DNA of 64,000 nucleotides from Photobacterium sanctipauli (GCF_003026495.1 NZ_PYMA01000001.1:558001-622000); one strand, 5' to 3'; shown: positions 54,997 through 64,000, counted from the first letter of the stretch. The notes: generated by a model not told the origin, from the letters alone. Program-made: numbers and translations.

Positions 54997-56253
54997 TTAA
55001 CTGGCATAGCGATAGACGTCCAAACCACTCGGGTCGATGTCGGTCGCCTGCTCGCTCACCACATCGGCAAGCAACTTGGCCGAGCCGCAAGCCATGGTCC
55101 AACCCAAAGTGCCATGCCCTGTGTTGGTGAACAGGTTACGGATCGGGGTTTTGCCCACAATGGGGGTACCGTCCGGGGTCATTGGCCGCAAGCCAGTCCA
55201 ATATTCTGCCAGCTCAACCTTACCGCCTTCAGGGAACAAATCGCGGATCACCATTGAAATGGTTTCCTTACGCTTTTTAGCCAAGCTAAAGTCAAAACCA
55301 GCCAGCTCAGCGGTGCCCGCTACCCTGATCCTATCGTCGAAGCGTGTCATTGCCACCTTATAGGTCTCATCCATCACGGTAGACACCGGCGCTGCGGCAG
55401 CATCGGCAACGGGCATGGTAAGCGAGTAGCCCTTAACAGGATAGATAGGCAACTGGATCCCAACTTGGGACAGTAACTGAGGTGTATAACTTCCCATTGC
55501 AACGACATAGGCATCCGCGCGTAACTCACCCTTGTTCGTTTTCACCGAAGCCAGCGTGTTACCTTGGTAGTTTAACTGCTCGACTGACGTATCAAATAGG
55601 AAGCGAACACCCGCTTGCTCGGCCAGCTGGGTCAACTGCTGGCAGAACAAATAGCAATCGCCGGTTTCATCATCCGGCAAGCGTAATCCGCCCACTAGCT
55701 TCTCTTTTACTCTGGCAAGGGCTGGCTCGGCAGCAATACAGCCCGCCACATCCAGCTGCTCATAGCGGGTACCGCTCGCAGCCAGCACTTCAATATCTTT
55801 GGCAACGGCCTCAAGTTGCGCTTCGGTCCGAAACACTTGCAGCGTGCCTTGTTGGCGGCCTTCGTAATTCAGTGGTTGTTGTTGGCGCAAGTCAGCCAAA
55901 CACTCGCGGCTATAGTTGGCGATCCTGAGCATTCTCGCCTTGTTAACTTGGTACCTGTCGTTGGTGCAATTGGCCAACATTTTTGTGGCCCATGCATAAA
56001 GCTCGGGGGAGGCCGATGGCTTGATCTTCAACGGCGCATGCTTTTGCGTTAACCATTTCATCGCTTTTAATGGAATACCCGGTGCCGCCCACGGGGAAGA
56101 ATAGCCGTAAGAAATTTGCCCTGCGTTGGCAAAACTGGTTTCCTCAGCGCTTCGTGGCTGACGCTCAACCACGGTGACATCGTGGCCGGCCTGCTTGAGA
56201 TACCATGCCGACGTTAGCCCAACCACGCCGCTACCCAATACAATCACTTCCAT
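54997..56253 (-). CDS. dadA: D-amino acid dehydrogenase
   Basis: 418-aa FAD enzyme that oxidises D-amino acids (D-alanine above all) to keto acids, passing electrons to the quinone pool. N-terminal dinucleotide site VIVLGSGVVGLTSAWYLKQ, then SFANAGQISYGYSSPWAAPG, LRLPDDETGDCYLFCQQLTQ and the C-terminal FAD signature TPIVGKTPIRNLFTNTGHGT. Length 415-435 aa is usual. ATG 56253 starts the Rossmann fold; the longer ORF adds 33 residues. Divergent from a LysR regulator gene (56462). Confidence 0.94.
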   Translation of the reverse strand: MEVIVLGSGVVGLTSAWYLKQAGHDVTVVERQPRSAEETSFANAGQISYGYSSPWAAPGIPLKAMKWLTQKHAPLKIKPSASPELYAWATKMLANCTNDRYQVNKARMLRIANYSRECLADLRQQQPLNYEGRQQGTLQVFRTEAQLEAVAKDIEVLAASGTRYEQLDVAGCIAAEPALARVKEKLVGGLRLPDDETGDCYLFCQQLTQLAEQAGVRFLFDTSVEQLNYQGNTLASVKTNKGELRADAYVVAMGSYTPQLLSQVGIQLPIYPVKGYSLTMPVADAAAAPVSTVMDETYKVAMTRFDDRIRVAGTAELAGFDFSLAKKRKETISMVIRDLFPEGGKVELAEYWTGLRPMTPDGTPIVGKTPIRNLFTNTGHGTLGWTMACGSAKLLADVVSEQATDIDPSGLDVYRYAS

Positions 56254-56461
56254 CCGCTTTCTCCGCTTTGCCTCTATCCTGACTGGAATTCGATACTTGT
56301 TATTTTTGTATTTAATAGTGAGCAGAATGCAGTATTTACATTTCAGCAACAATCGATAAGAATTAACAGCTGTGTTTAGCCTTGCTAAACACCGGCATTA
56401 AGAAACTCGGGTGTTTCCGGGCACCAATATCACTATTCATTTTCTGTTTGCAAGGATTGCG

Positions 56462-57358
56462 ATGAAAGGCAGCACATTGGCAGGATTGGCCACCTTTGAA
56501 GTGGTGGCAAAATACGGCAACTTAACCCAAGCAGCGAAACAGTTACACCTTACGCCGGGTGCACTCAGCCAGCAAATCAAACAACTCGAGCAACGGTTGG
56601 CGCTAATCCTGTTCGAGCGCCACTCTCGCGGCCTTACCCTCACCGAAGAAGGTAAAGCCTTATACCAAGTGGTCAGCCAAAGCCTCGAAGCTATCGAGAC
56701 GGTATTAGCCAAACTAAAACAGCCTGCCGATAGTCAAGAGATCCACCTGAAACTCACTCCTTCTTTCGCTTACAAGTGGTTGGTGCCTAAACTGCATGAT
56801 TTCTATCGCCAATACCCAGATATAAAAGTACTGACCTTTGCTGACGGTGCGTTGGTGGATCACCAATGCGACGATGTCGACTTGGTGATTGATTACTGCC
56901 AGTTCGGGACAGATACAAGTGACGGAAAGCTGTTACTCGAAGAACACCTTATCCCGGTCATGAGCCCAGCGTATTACCAAAAATATGATTGGCAATCAGA
57001 AGGTAGCTGGAAAACCGTCACCTTGCTGCATGACGCAATGCCTTGCCGGGAGGCGCAGAAAGATCAGGAGTGGCGCTACTGGTTTGACTCGATGGGAAAG
57101 AAATTCATCCATTCGCCAGAAGGGCATTATTTCAACCGAACCGATATGGCGATGGCAGCAGCGGAAGCCGGACTCGGTGTGGCCCTTGCCCGGCAGGCAT
57201 TGTTGGGCAATGAAATTGAGCAAAACCGGCTTGTGGCCCCCTACCCTGCCATCAAAGCCCAGGCTGGGTATTTCCTTTTCCGCCAACGTAGTACACCCGC
57301 GATAGAGTGTTTTTGTCAGTGGTTGAATCAAACTATCTCTCAATCAGCCAGTGGCTAA
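56462..57358 (+). CDS. LysR-family regulator, divergent from dadA
   Basis: 298 aa. The N-terminal HTH is TFEVVAKYGNLTQAAKQLHL plus TPGALSQQIKQLEQRL, followed by an effector-binding domain (TPSFAYKWLVPKLHDFYRQY, EEHLIPVMSPAYYQ). Resembles the GcvA/DsdC-like group. ATG 56462 is preceded by AAGGATTGCG; the ORF start 17 codons earlier is unsupported. Divergent placement beside dadA suggests it controls that gene in response to an amino acid (inference). Confidence 0.9.
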   Translation: MKGSTLAGLATFEVVAKYGNLTQAAKQLHLTPGALSQQIKQLEQRLALILFERHSRGLTLTEEGKALYQVVSQSLEAIETVLAKLKQPADSQEIHLKLTPSFAYKWLVPKLHDFYRQYPDIKVLTFADGALVDHQCDDVDLVIDYCQFGTDTSDGKLLLEEHLIPVMSPAYYQKYDWQSEGSWKTVTLLHDAMPCREAQKDQEWRYWFDSMGKKFIHSPEGHYFNRTDMAMAAAEAGLGVALARQALLGNEIEQNRLVAPYPAIKAQAGYFLFRQRSTPAIECFCQWLNQTISQSASG

Positions 57359-57387
57359 AAGAGTAAGAATAAAGCGGATAGTAAAAA

Positions 57388-57428
57388 GCCACCGCCTCAG
57401 CGCCAAGTAAGGGGCTGTAGCGGTGGCT
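57388..57428 (-). terminator. Hairpin downstream of the membrane protein gene
   Basis: AGCCACCGC / GCGGTGGCT, 9-bp arms around a 23-base centre; on the minus strand it is followed by TTTTTAC. It would end the transcript of the gene at 57527. Confidence 0.65.
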
Positions 57429-57526
57429 CATTGAACGACAAGGCAATTAAGTTGCTCGTCTATTAAATTGCTATTCGATTAAGTTGCCATGCCGCCAAAT
57501 TAATAGGCGACGGGCAACTCATTCAG

Positions 57527-59056
57527 TTATACCGAGAAAGCAGAAAAAAGCACGCCCAAGGTACCGATGATAAATACAGCCATAACCGCCCTGCTCGCCA
57601 TCGGGCCATTGTTCTCTGCCGCTTTACCAAACAAGCCAAACACCAGCGGGTGAACCAAGAATGGCGTCGCAAAGATAAAGGTGATCATGCTCGCCGCTTC
57701 GGCACCAAACATACCGCCCTGGGTGGCAGCAAACAAACCGAAGTGAGACAGGCCTGAAGCCGCTGCCATAGACGCATTCTCGATAGGCATGCCAGCAAAG
57801 TGCAAGATGGTAAAACTACCGAATACAGCGGTGATCTGCCAGCCAAATGAGAACTGCATCAAGCCCTTGATTTCCATCTCATCGTTGCCATTCGCCTTAC
57901 GCAGATTCTTCGTTGCCAGATACACGCAGCCCAAGCCAACAAGCACAAGCGGTAGCACCCATTTAACCAACAGCACGCCGCTTTCTGCACTCGCAGCCAA
58001 GATGGTAAAGACAAAGATATGGCCAAGGAAAGGAACGTTAATCATGATCGGAGCACGACCTGCGGCAGTTGCACCGAGATCACCCGCCGTACATGCCCCG
58101 GTCAAGCCTGAGTGTGACAGGCCACCCGCCATACCAGGTGCCAAGTTGCGAACGTGATTTGCTTTCGCCAGGAAGATAAGAATCGCCAGGCCACCAAACA
58201 TCCAGAACATCTGCCCCGCAAAACCGTATACGATCACGCTTTGGAGACCCGGAATGCTGAACGCTTCCATCATGTGTGAGCCACCCACCAAGAAGCTACC
58301 GGTCAGTACTACAGGAATACCGGCAAAAAGTAGCGCGTTCATTGTTGGGCCCAGCTTCCACTTCGGCATAGCCATACCTAGGCCTGAAGACAGCACCATG
58401 GCAAAGAAGATCTGTGGCAGACCAATAAAGCCCGAAATCAACTGGGAGATACGTAGTGAAATAATCAATACCGCAATGATGGCAACCACTTCAATCACAC
58501 CGCGCATCAGGTAATTGCGCTTATTGACGATTTTCGCCTTGCTATCGATCAGGATCAGGGAGATGGTCATGCCGACATACGCCAGTGCCATGTATGACTC
58601 ACCGAGAGGGTGGGCGCCACTGCGACCTGAAATCAGCGCCGAGACCATTTCGATACTCATGAGCAGCACGAAAGCTCGGATCACATAAACCAGTTGCGTG
58701 CTTGTGGTACCGACAAAAACTTCATGTTTGCCCGGTTCAACCAAACTTTCCACGCTGCCCAATTGTTTCATCAACAAGCGGCGGATTTCCTGCCCACCGA
58801 CAAAGAATGAAGCGATCAGAGCAATTACTGTGGTCTGCCCCAGCAAAACGATGACCGGGAAGTCATTCAAACCGGGTTGAGCAAGCCCACTTTCTACAAA
58901 TAGCGTACCCATTAACAGACCAAAGACAACGATCATCAATACTGCTGAGTACTTAGTGCCCGCAACAACAGTACGAGCAAGCAATACCATGATAACCACA
59001 GCTACCATGGAGAAAAACAAGTGATTGAAAGCCACTAGATAGGATAAGTTTTCCAT
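57527..59056 (-). CDS. Polytopic membrane protein, putative transporter
   Basis: 509 aa with about 12-13 hydrophobic helices, for example FNHLFFSMVAVVIMVLLART, VLMIVVFGLLMGTLFVESGL, VIVLLGQTTVIALIASFFVG and VVLTGSFLVGGSHMMEAFSI. Two glycine-rich repeats, APGMAGGLSHSGLTGACTAG and AAASGLSHFGLFAATQGG, look like opposed re-entrant loops, as in sodium-coupled carboxylate/amino-acid carriers, but I do not recognise a family. GGAG lies 5 bases before the ATG at 59056. Isolated gene with a terminator-like structure in its leader. Confidence 0.6.
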   Translation of the reverse strand: MENLSYLVAFNHLFFSMVAVVIMVLLARTVVAGTKYSAVLMIVVFGLLMGTLFVESGLAQPGLNDFPVIVLLGQTTVIALIASFFVGGQEIRRLLMKQLGSVESLVEPGKHEVFVGTTSTQLVYVIRAFVLLMSIEMVSALISGRSGAHPLGESYMALAYVGMTISLILIDSKAKIVNKRNYLMRGVIEVVAIIAVLIISLRISQLISGFIGLPQIFFAMVLSSGLGMAMPKWKLGPTMNALLFAGIPVVLTGSFLVGGSHMMEAFSIPGLQSVIVYGFAGQMFWMFGGLAILIFLAKANHVRNLAPGMAGGLSHSGLTGACTAGDLGATAAGRAPIMINVPFLGHIFVFTILAASAESGVLLVKWVLPLVLVGLGCVYLATKNLRKANGNDEMEIKGLMQFSFGWQITAVFGSFTILHFAGMPIENASMAAASGLSHFGLFAATQGGMFGAEAASMITFIFATPFLVHPLVFGLFGKAAENNGPMASRAVMAVFIIGTLGVLFSAFSV

Positions 59057-59443
59057 CAACACTCCAATTACAACCGCCCAGAAATAAACGGTAATTAAAC
59101 TTATTTACCAGTAAGCATCCATGCTTGCTTATTGAGCTTTAGCTCAAAAAAAAGGCACCGAACATACGTCCGGAGCCTTGCTATATTCTGGAATAACTAG
59201 AGCCGTAACCACCATGACAAAAGTGTTACATTACAATTCAATCGTGAATGTTTTACCGGAAATAATTAACATTAGCTTATAAAAACCTTGGCCCGCCCTA
59301 TACTGGTCTTATTCAAAAATAACCGGCGTTAGTCTGTGTTTTTAGACGAAAATTACCATATCCGCCTATCTCACCAACCACCGCTATTCATGTGGAGTGC
59401 GCTTCTGCCGCTGACTGAAACCGTAAGCACGGAGCCATTTGAA
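59057..59443 (-). promoter_or_regulatory. 387-bp leader/intergenic region with an internal terminator
   Basis: The region between a LysR stop and the membrane protein start. On the minus strand it holds a stem of about 15 bp (CCGGACGTATGTTCGG core at 59157-59173, outer AAGGC/GCCTT) followed by eight T (terminator 59145-59179), about 90 bases before the membrane protein ATG. A 23-codon ORF (59215 to 59144, VVTALVIPEYSKAPDVCS) crosses it but lacks a ribosome site. Either the LysR transcript ends here or the membrane protein gene is attenuated. Confidence 0.5.
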
Positions 59444-60379
59444 TTAACATTTGGACATATTTATATCAGCACTGCCGAGATCAAAACCGTTTTCTTGTTC
59501 GAGTTCCTGCTTGAGCCAGCGATAAAACGCCTGAAACTTTGGCCGCTTCTGCATCCCGTCAGGGCATACCAAGTCATAGCCCAAGCCCGTATTTATCGAC
59601 GGAAAGGGGGCAACTAACTCCCCAGAAAGAATAAAGGGCATTGCGAACCTTTGCCTTCCCATCGCAATACCCAACGATTGACGGGCGGCATTCACATCAA
59701 AATCAGAGAAATTGAAAATATACTGCCGCTTGGTAGGATCAATATCGGTCACCCCCATTTCTTTTAGCCAACGTTGCCAAATTGACGAGCGAGAACCGTG
59801 GATAAAAGTCGCATCACGCAAACCATCCATTTTTCCCTCAGCGAGTCCAAGGCGCTTGGCATATTCCGGGGAACAAACCGGTATCCGCCTTTCATCAAAT
59901 AATCGGTAGCAATAGAAACCCGGATAATCGTCATCGCTGTAGTATATGGCGGCATCGAGAGGTTCGTATTGAAAATCAATTTTGTCCTCTTTTGCCAACA
60001 ATCGAACATTCAAATTAGGAAACTGTTGCTGAAATGCTCCCAATCTCGGCATCAACCAACCATTGGCAAAACCCGGGGAAGTGCCAATGTATAGCTCACC
60101 ACTCAACTCATTGGTTCGGATGTCTTCAAGCTCGGTAAAAATACTGTCGAACGACTGGTTCAATGTAACTAACAAGCGCTCGCCTTCCGGTGTCAACTCC
60201 ATCCGTCTGGTCAAGCGGACAAACAGCGGGAACCCCAATTGCTTCTCGAGGTTTTTGATCCGGTGGCTAACCGCCCCTTGGGTTAAGTTCAGCTCTTGAG
60301 CAGCCTTGGTAAAGCTCAAATACTTGGCGACCACACTGAATGAGTGCATGTTGGCTAACAACTGCTGTTTTCTGTCCAT
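59444..60379 (-). CDS. LysR-family regulator, divergent from PTS EIICB gene
   Basis: 311 aa. HTH region: NMHSFSVVAKYLSFTKAAQE then LNLTQGAVSHRIKNLEKQLG, close to the DsdC/GcvA group. Effector domain: LYIGTSPGFANGWLMPRLGA, YYSDDDYPGFYCYRLFDERR and RQSLGIAMGRQRFAMPFILS. Divergent from the PTS gene at 60557 across about 177 bp, so it likely activates that gene. ATG 60379 is used; a GTG two codons earlier is possible. Confidence 0.9.
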   Translation of the reverse strand: MDRKQQLLANMHSFSVVAKYLSFTKAAQELNLTQGAVSHRIKNLEKQLGFPLFVRLTRRMELTPEGERLLVTLNQSFDSIFTELEDIRTNELSGELYIGTSPGFANGWLMPRLGAFQQQFPNLNVRLLAKEDKIDFQYEPLDAAIYYSDDDYPGFYCYRLFDERRIPVCSPEYAKRLGLAEGKMDGLRDATFIHGSRSSIWQRWLKEMGVTDIDPTKRQYIFNFSDFDVNAARQSLGIAMGRQRFAMPFILSGELVAPFPSINTGLGYDLVCPDGMQKRPKFQAFYRWLKQELEQENGFDLGSADINMSKC

Positions 60380-60556
60380 TACCACTACGCATTAAAATTT
60401 TTAATAGATTATACCTTTTAATTCGTTTGTCGGCTTCCCTAATTTCATTTTAAATTGTTCGCCATAGAACTAAGCCTCGCCAGTTAACTTAGGCCAACTG
60501 GAAAGCAAACCACACCTTAAAAAGTTTCTAATTGCTGCGAAATAACAAGGACATAC

Positions 60557-62011
60557 ATGAACATACTGGGTTATTTACAAAAAGTGGGTAAAGCACTCAT
60601 GGTGCCGGTTGCCACTCTGCCTGCTGCTGCTATCTTGATGGGTATTGGCTACTGGATGGATCCCGTTGGCTGGGGTTCAGAAAGTGTCATTGCTGCCCTA
60701 CTCATTAAATCTGGTGCAGCCATCATCGATAATATGGCCGTTCTATTTGCTATCGGTGTCGCCTTCGGCCTCAGTAAAGATAAAAGCGGTGCCGCCGCCC
60801 TGTCTGGCTTCGTCTGCTTTACGGTGCTCACAACCCTGCTTTCTCCGGCAGTGGTTGCCCAACTGCAAGGTGTCGCACTAGAGAACGTGCCTGCTGCATT
60901 TGGCAAAATATCCAACCAGTTCATCGGTATCCTTGTTGGTATCCTCTCGGCCGAAATTTATAACCGTTTCCACGAGGTGGAACTGCCAAAAGCCCTAGCC
61001 TTCTTTAGCGGTAAGCGCTTGGTTCCGATCCTAACCTCGATTGCCGGTATCGCCCTTGCAGCCGTGCTACTTTACGTATGGCCTGTTATCTATGACGCGT
61101 TGATTGCATTTGGTACTCAGCTACAATCAATGGGCGCACTAGGCGCTGGCTTATTCGGCTTCTTCAACCGCCTAATGCTCACTATCGGCATGCACCACGC
61201 TCTGTACCCAGTATTTTGGTTTGATGTTGTGGGTATCAACGATATCCCTAATTTCTTGGGCGGCGCACAATCGATTGCCAACGGCACCGCTGTTGTCGGC
61301 CAAACTGGTATGTACCAAGCAGGCTTCTTCCCTATCATGATGTTCGGCCTTCCTGGTGCAGCATTGGCTATCTATCGTAGTGCGGATAAGAAAAACAAAG
61401 ACAAAGTTTTCTCTATCATGCTGGCTGCAGCCATGGCTTCATTCTTCACCGGCATTACTGAGCCGCTAGAATTCAGCTTTATGTTCGTTGCACCGGTACT
61501 GTACCTGATCCACGCCGTACTGACGGGGATCTCAATGTACATCGCTGCAAGCATGGAGTGGATGGCAGGCTTTGGTTTCTCGGCAGGCTTGGTCGACCTA
61601 GTACTATCCAGCCAGAACCCGCTCGCCACCAAGTGGTACATGCTTATTGTGCAAGGTCTGGTGTTCTTCGGACTTTACTACACCATCTTCCGTATCACTA
61701 TTACGAAGTTCAACCTGATGACCCCAGGACGCGGTGAAAGCAACGAAGAGGCAGTCAACGAAGATAACATAGATGAAATCGCCCATGCCTATATCAAAGC
61801 CATTGGCGGTGAAGAGAATATTCTTGAGGTAGATAACTGTATTACGCGCTTGCGCCTAACGGTGAAAGATTCATCCATTGCAGATAAAGAAGCGATGAAA
61901 GCCCTTGGCGCCGCTGGCGTGGTGACAATCGGCTCTGGCGGCCTGCAAGTTATCGTCGGTATCGGCAAGGTGGACAAGGTCGCGACTGAAATGAAGAAGA
62001 TCCTAGGCTAA
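60557..62011 (+). CDS. PTS glucose-family EIICB (NagE/PtsG-like)
   Basis: 484 aa with about ten membrane helices followed by an EIIB domain. EIIC marks: KALMVPVATLPAAAILMGIG, GAAALSGFVCFTVLTTLL, IGMHHALYPVFWFDV and FFTGITEPLEFSFMFVAPVL. EIIB marks: DNCITRLRLTVKD with the phosphorylated Cys, and GAAGVVTIGSGGLQVIVG. No EIIA domain is fused, so Crr or another EIIA is needed. NagE has EIIA fused and PtsG does not; the specificity (glucose, GlcNAc, glucosamine or other) is not settled by eye. AAGGA precedes the ATG. Confidence 0.92.
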   Translation: MNILGYLQKVGKALMVPVATLPAAAILMGIGYWMDPVGWGSESVIAALLIKSGAAIIDNMAVLFAIGVAFGLSKDKSGAAALSGFVCFTVLTTLLSPAVVAQLQGVALENVPAAFGKISNQFIGILVGILSAEIYNRFHEVELPKALAFFSGKRLVPILTSIAGIALAAVLLYVWPVIYDALIAFGTQLQSMGALGAGLFGFFNRLMLTIGMHHALYPVFWFDVVGINDIPNFLGGAQSIANGTAVVGQTGMYQAGFFPIMMFGLPGAALAIYRSADKKNKDKVFSIMLAAAMASFFTGITEPLEFSFMFVAPVLYLIHAVLTGISMYIAASMEWMAGFGFSAGLVDLVLSSQNPLATKWYMLIVQGLVFFGLYYTIFRITITKFNLMTPGRGESNEEAVNEDNIDEIAHAYIKAIGGEENILEVDNCITRLRLTVKDSSIADKEAMKALGAAGVVTIGSGGLQVIVGIGKVDKVATEMKKILG

Positions 62012-62191
62012 GCCCTAAACAAAACAATTAGTACTTAACCTAACGATTCCCCCGAGAGCGAGGCCACGTAAGAAACTAAAGTAGCCCCCCTGCTATTGAC
62101 CCATTAATGGCAGCTAAAGCTAACACCGACTTTTGTTTCCCGTGCTTCGCTCTCACCCTCCAATATTCTTACTCCAATTAGCGCTACTTCG

Positions 62192-63133
62192 TTACTCTGT
62201 TGCCACCAGCTGGCACAGCTGCAACACTTCCTCGCTTGCCAAGCCCGATGTGTATGCCACGCCTTTATGGTTCATGAAGTTTGAATCGGATCGGTTCAGA
62301 TCAAGCGGATCCCCAAAAATATCACTCACCGAGTACCCCGTTGCCTGACATAACGCGGCACTGAAAATAGCTGCCGTTGCCGAGAAATCCCATAAACTGC
62401 CACCTCCCTTACCCGCCTTTGGTAGTTTCAAATAACAGGCTGGCGCTAGCTCCAAGGTACCGATGGCATTCATCACAGCACCAAACCGGGAAAATACGCG
62501 CACACCTTCAAACCCACGCTCATGGGCATAGGTAGCCAACTTCTGCTCTAGTAACTTGAACCGGGGATCGTTAAGAAAACTGCGATCGACGAAAAAGGTC
62601 AGGTAGGTGGAACCAAGTCCAGATTCGGTAGGCTTTGGCTGAGACACCCAAGGTAGGCCATTTTTGAGCAGCGATGCCTTGCCTTCACAGCAATAGGCTT
62701 GGTAGCAATCACAGGTATTTGGGTTGGCTACCACGCCCAGTAGAGGATCACCCGCTTTTGATACCAAGGCAATCGAAATGGCGAAGCCGTCGATACCTTC
62801 GATAAACGGCAAGGTGCCATCAAGGGGGTCGATGCACCAGAAGTAATCAGCCTGGTGGCGAGGGTGATCATAGGCTTGCTCTTCGAGGGCATTTTCTTCC
62901 GACAACACCGCAAAACCATATTGAGAGCTATAGGGCTCCAGCACTGATAGGATCAACGTTTGGCAGTCGATGTCCACCTGAGTAACCACTTGCGAGCTCA
63001 AGCTATTGCCAGCCACTTTCTGGTCAACAACTAAGGCATCGCGGTCAAACTGCTGGATATACTCGGCAGCTTGCTGAGCAGCTTCGGTGGCAGCATCAAG
63101 CAGCTGTTTGATCTGCGCTGTGGTTAGCATCAT
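62192..63133 (-). CDS. Inositol monophosphatase/3'(2'),5'-bisphosphate nucleotidase family protein
   Basis: 313 aa metal-dependent phosphatase. Family motifs: VTQVDIDCQTLILSVL, AVLSEENALEEQAYD (the EE metal motif), YFWCIDPLDGTLPFIEGIDG (DPxDGT) and SLWDFSATAAIFSAAL (WD-A). CysQ removes the 3' phosphate of PAP; IMPase acts on inositol-1-phosphate. Which one is not decidable. The ATG at 63133 overlaps the stop of the upstream gene (ATGA) with AAGGA 5 bases before; a longer ORF is not used. Confidence 0.88.
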   Translation of the reverse strand: MMLTTAQIKQLLDAATEAAQQAAEYIQQFDRDALVVDQKVAGNSLSSQVVTQVDIDCQTLILSVLEPYSSQYGFAVLSEENALEEQAYDHPRHQADYFWCIDPLDGTLPFIEGIDGFAISIALVSKAGDPLLGVVANPNTCDCYQAYCCEGKASLLKNGLPWVSQPKPTESGLGSTYLTFFVDRSFLNDPRFKLLEQKLATYAHERGFEGVRVFSRFGAVMNAIGTLELAPACYLKLPKAGKGGGSLWDFSATAAIFSAALCQATGYSVSDIFGDPLDLNRSDSNFMNHKGVAYTSGLASEEVLQLCQLVATE

Positions 63134-64000
63134 CGTTTTCCTTCTAGCTGTGCCAGTGCATGTTGGGTTAATGCCTCTGTATACGCATTTATTTTCCAAT
63201 GCCCGGGGCTCCAACCTTTAATGAAGCGCTGAAAGTCAGCCCACGCCACACAATAGAGCGGACGCCAGGCATGTTCGACATCATCGGCATTGATTGAAGG
63301 GCAGTACGCCGCCAACCCACGCTGTAATTCAGAAAAGTAGTGATCGAGATATGTATCAATCGCTTGCTGTGATTCATCACCTTTCACCAACTCATCAAAG
63401 TCCAGTACGCTACTCAAGTACAAGATGACATCTTTCATCCCGCAACCTTTACCCACATACTGAAAATCGACCGCTGCCGCCTTGCTGCCATCAGCCGAAA
63501 AACAGAAATTAGCGAGCTTGGCATCACCATGCACCAGGGTTTGATAACGACACTGGCTGAGTGCCAAATCAATGGTACCAGCAGCCGCTTTTAGCGCACT
63601 ATCTTGCAGGGCAGCAAGTTCATCGGGGCGGGTTGCCAAATGCCAATATGTTCCCGTATGCCAAAGCCCGGCAGGTTCTACCCCCATATGCTTAGCATGG
63701 AACGAAGCCAGCCAAGAAAGGCAGGCCAATATTGCGGCCTGGCTTGCCTCTTTTCGCACCTCGCTAAAGCCACAAGTTGAAAGATCTTCCAGAATAAGCA
63801 GTATTTCATTGTCGATTTGCTCGACATACAAACACGCGGGCACGGGGCAATACGAATCGCAATGGTTGGCATAGTCACGATACCAATTCACTTCCACTTG
63901 GTATGAGTCGAGTTTGCGCTGATGCGACAACGACGTATTCCAACCACGGGGATGGTTTTCTGGCTGAGGGAGCTTGATATGTTTCACTATAACCGAGCGA
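63130..64000 (-). CDS. Phosphotransferase (APH-kinase fold), truncated at window edge
   Basis: At least 289 residues. The reading frame stays open to the window edge, so the true start lies beyond 64000; a GTG at 63987 is not credible because the preceding residues (RSVIVKHI) look like the conserved kinase beta-3 strand with its ATP-binding Lys. Kinase motifs: LVHGDAKLANFCFSADGS (HGDxxxxN catalytic loop) and AVDFQYVGKGCGMKDVILYL (DF-type metal Asp). Family members phosphorylate small molecules (choline, aminoglycosides, sugars). Overlaps the phosphatase gene downstream by 4 bp, so both are co-transcribed. Substrate unknown. Confidence 0.85.
   Translation of the reverse strand, partial: RSVIVKHIKLPQPENHPRGWNTSLSHQRKLDSYQVEVNWYRDYANHCDSYCPVPACLYVEQIDNEILLILEDLSTCGFSEVRKEASQAAILACLSWLASFHAKHMGVEPAGLWHTGTYWHLATRPDELAALQDSALKAAAGTIDLALSQCRYQTLVHGDAKLANFCFSADGSKAAAVDFQYVGKGCGMKDVILYLSSVLDFDELVKGDESQQAIDTYLDHYFSELQRGLAAYCPSINADDVEHAWRPLYCVAWADFQRFIKGWSPGHWKINAYTEALTQHALAQLEGKR

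Noticed and set aside
59336..59617. 93-aa plus-strand ORF
   Set aside because: More than half of it lies antisense to the end of the LysR gene and it has no domain features.
59444..60379. Calling the LysR gene dsdC and the PTS gene a D-serine system
   Set aside because: The similarity is only to the broader GcvA/DsdC group and no D-serine dehydratase gene is near.
63133..63214. N-terminal extension of the inositol-monophosphatase-like protein
   Set aside because: It lies within the upstream kinase gene in another frame, and AAGGA plus ATGA overlap mark the start at 63133.

Overview
The window looks like a chromosome segment of a marine gammaproteobacterium of the Vibrionaceae (Vibrio/Photobacterium type). 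This is inferred from the gene set (CRY-DASH photolyase, alternative oxidase, KdgM-type porin, AgaR-type GalNAc operon, caa3-type oxidase, DUF808 protein) and the moderate base composition; no species is claimed. No integrase, transposase, phage gene or CRISPR array was seen.

Layout. Positions 1-4 kb hold a GntR/HutC regulator, a sugar O-acetyltransferase, a CRY-DASH flavoprotein and several very small genes. Positions 4.3-42.5 kb form a large carbohydrate-utilisation region. Its theme is a sulfated, uronic-acid-containing, N-acetylgalactosamine-type polysaccharide such as chondroitin or dermatan sulfate. It contains a secreted multidomain alpha/alpha-toroid glycosidase candidate, an operon of sulfatase-maturing radical SAM enzyme + sulfatase + DUF2264 protein + tagatose-bisphosphate aldolase, a chondroitinase-ABC-like PL8 lipoprotein split by a one-base frameshift, an alternative oxidase, an alpha-galactosidase module (LacI regulator, GH36, GPH symporter, FucP-like permease), a second secreted PL8 lyase, a binding protein/chemoreceptor pair, a PHP-domain lipoprotein, a GH105-like unsaturated uronyl hydrolase, and a complete aga operon (agaR, agaZ, agaS, four PTS subunits, GalNAc-6-P deacetylase). 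Across from agaR lie a Tat-lipoprotein sulfatase and a KdgM-like outer-membrane porin.

Likely flow (inference): the lyases cut the polymer outside the cell, the porin admits oligosaccharides, sulfatases desulfate in the periplasm, the cytosolic uronyl hydrolase releases GalNAc or its relatives, and the PTS/AgaA/AgaS/AgaZY route leads to triose phosphates. A tagatose-6-phosphate kinase and the uronate (KDG) branch are not in the window. Several promoters of the region share TTTCG/CGAAA half-sites repeated about every 10 bp, a plausible AgaR operator code. The LacI/GH36 promoter has three near-identical 14-bp palindromes exactly 32 bp apart.

Positions 42.5-64 kb are more ordinary: tRNA-Ser(UGA), a GH2 beta-mannosidase, an iron-containing alcohol dehydrogenase, a DUF808 membrane protein, a caa3-type cytochrome c oxidase operon, a nucleotidyltransferase, D-amino acid dehydrogenase with a divergent LysR regulator, an unrecognised polytopic membrane protein, a LysR regulator divergent from a glucose-family PTS EIICB, an inositol-monophosphatase-family protein, and a sugar/aminoglycoside-kinase-like gene that runs off the right end.
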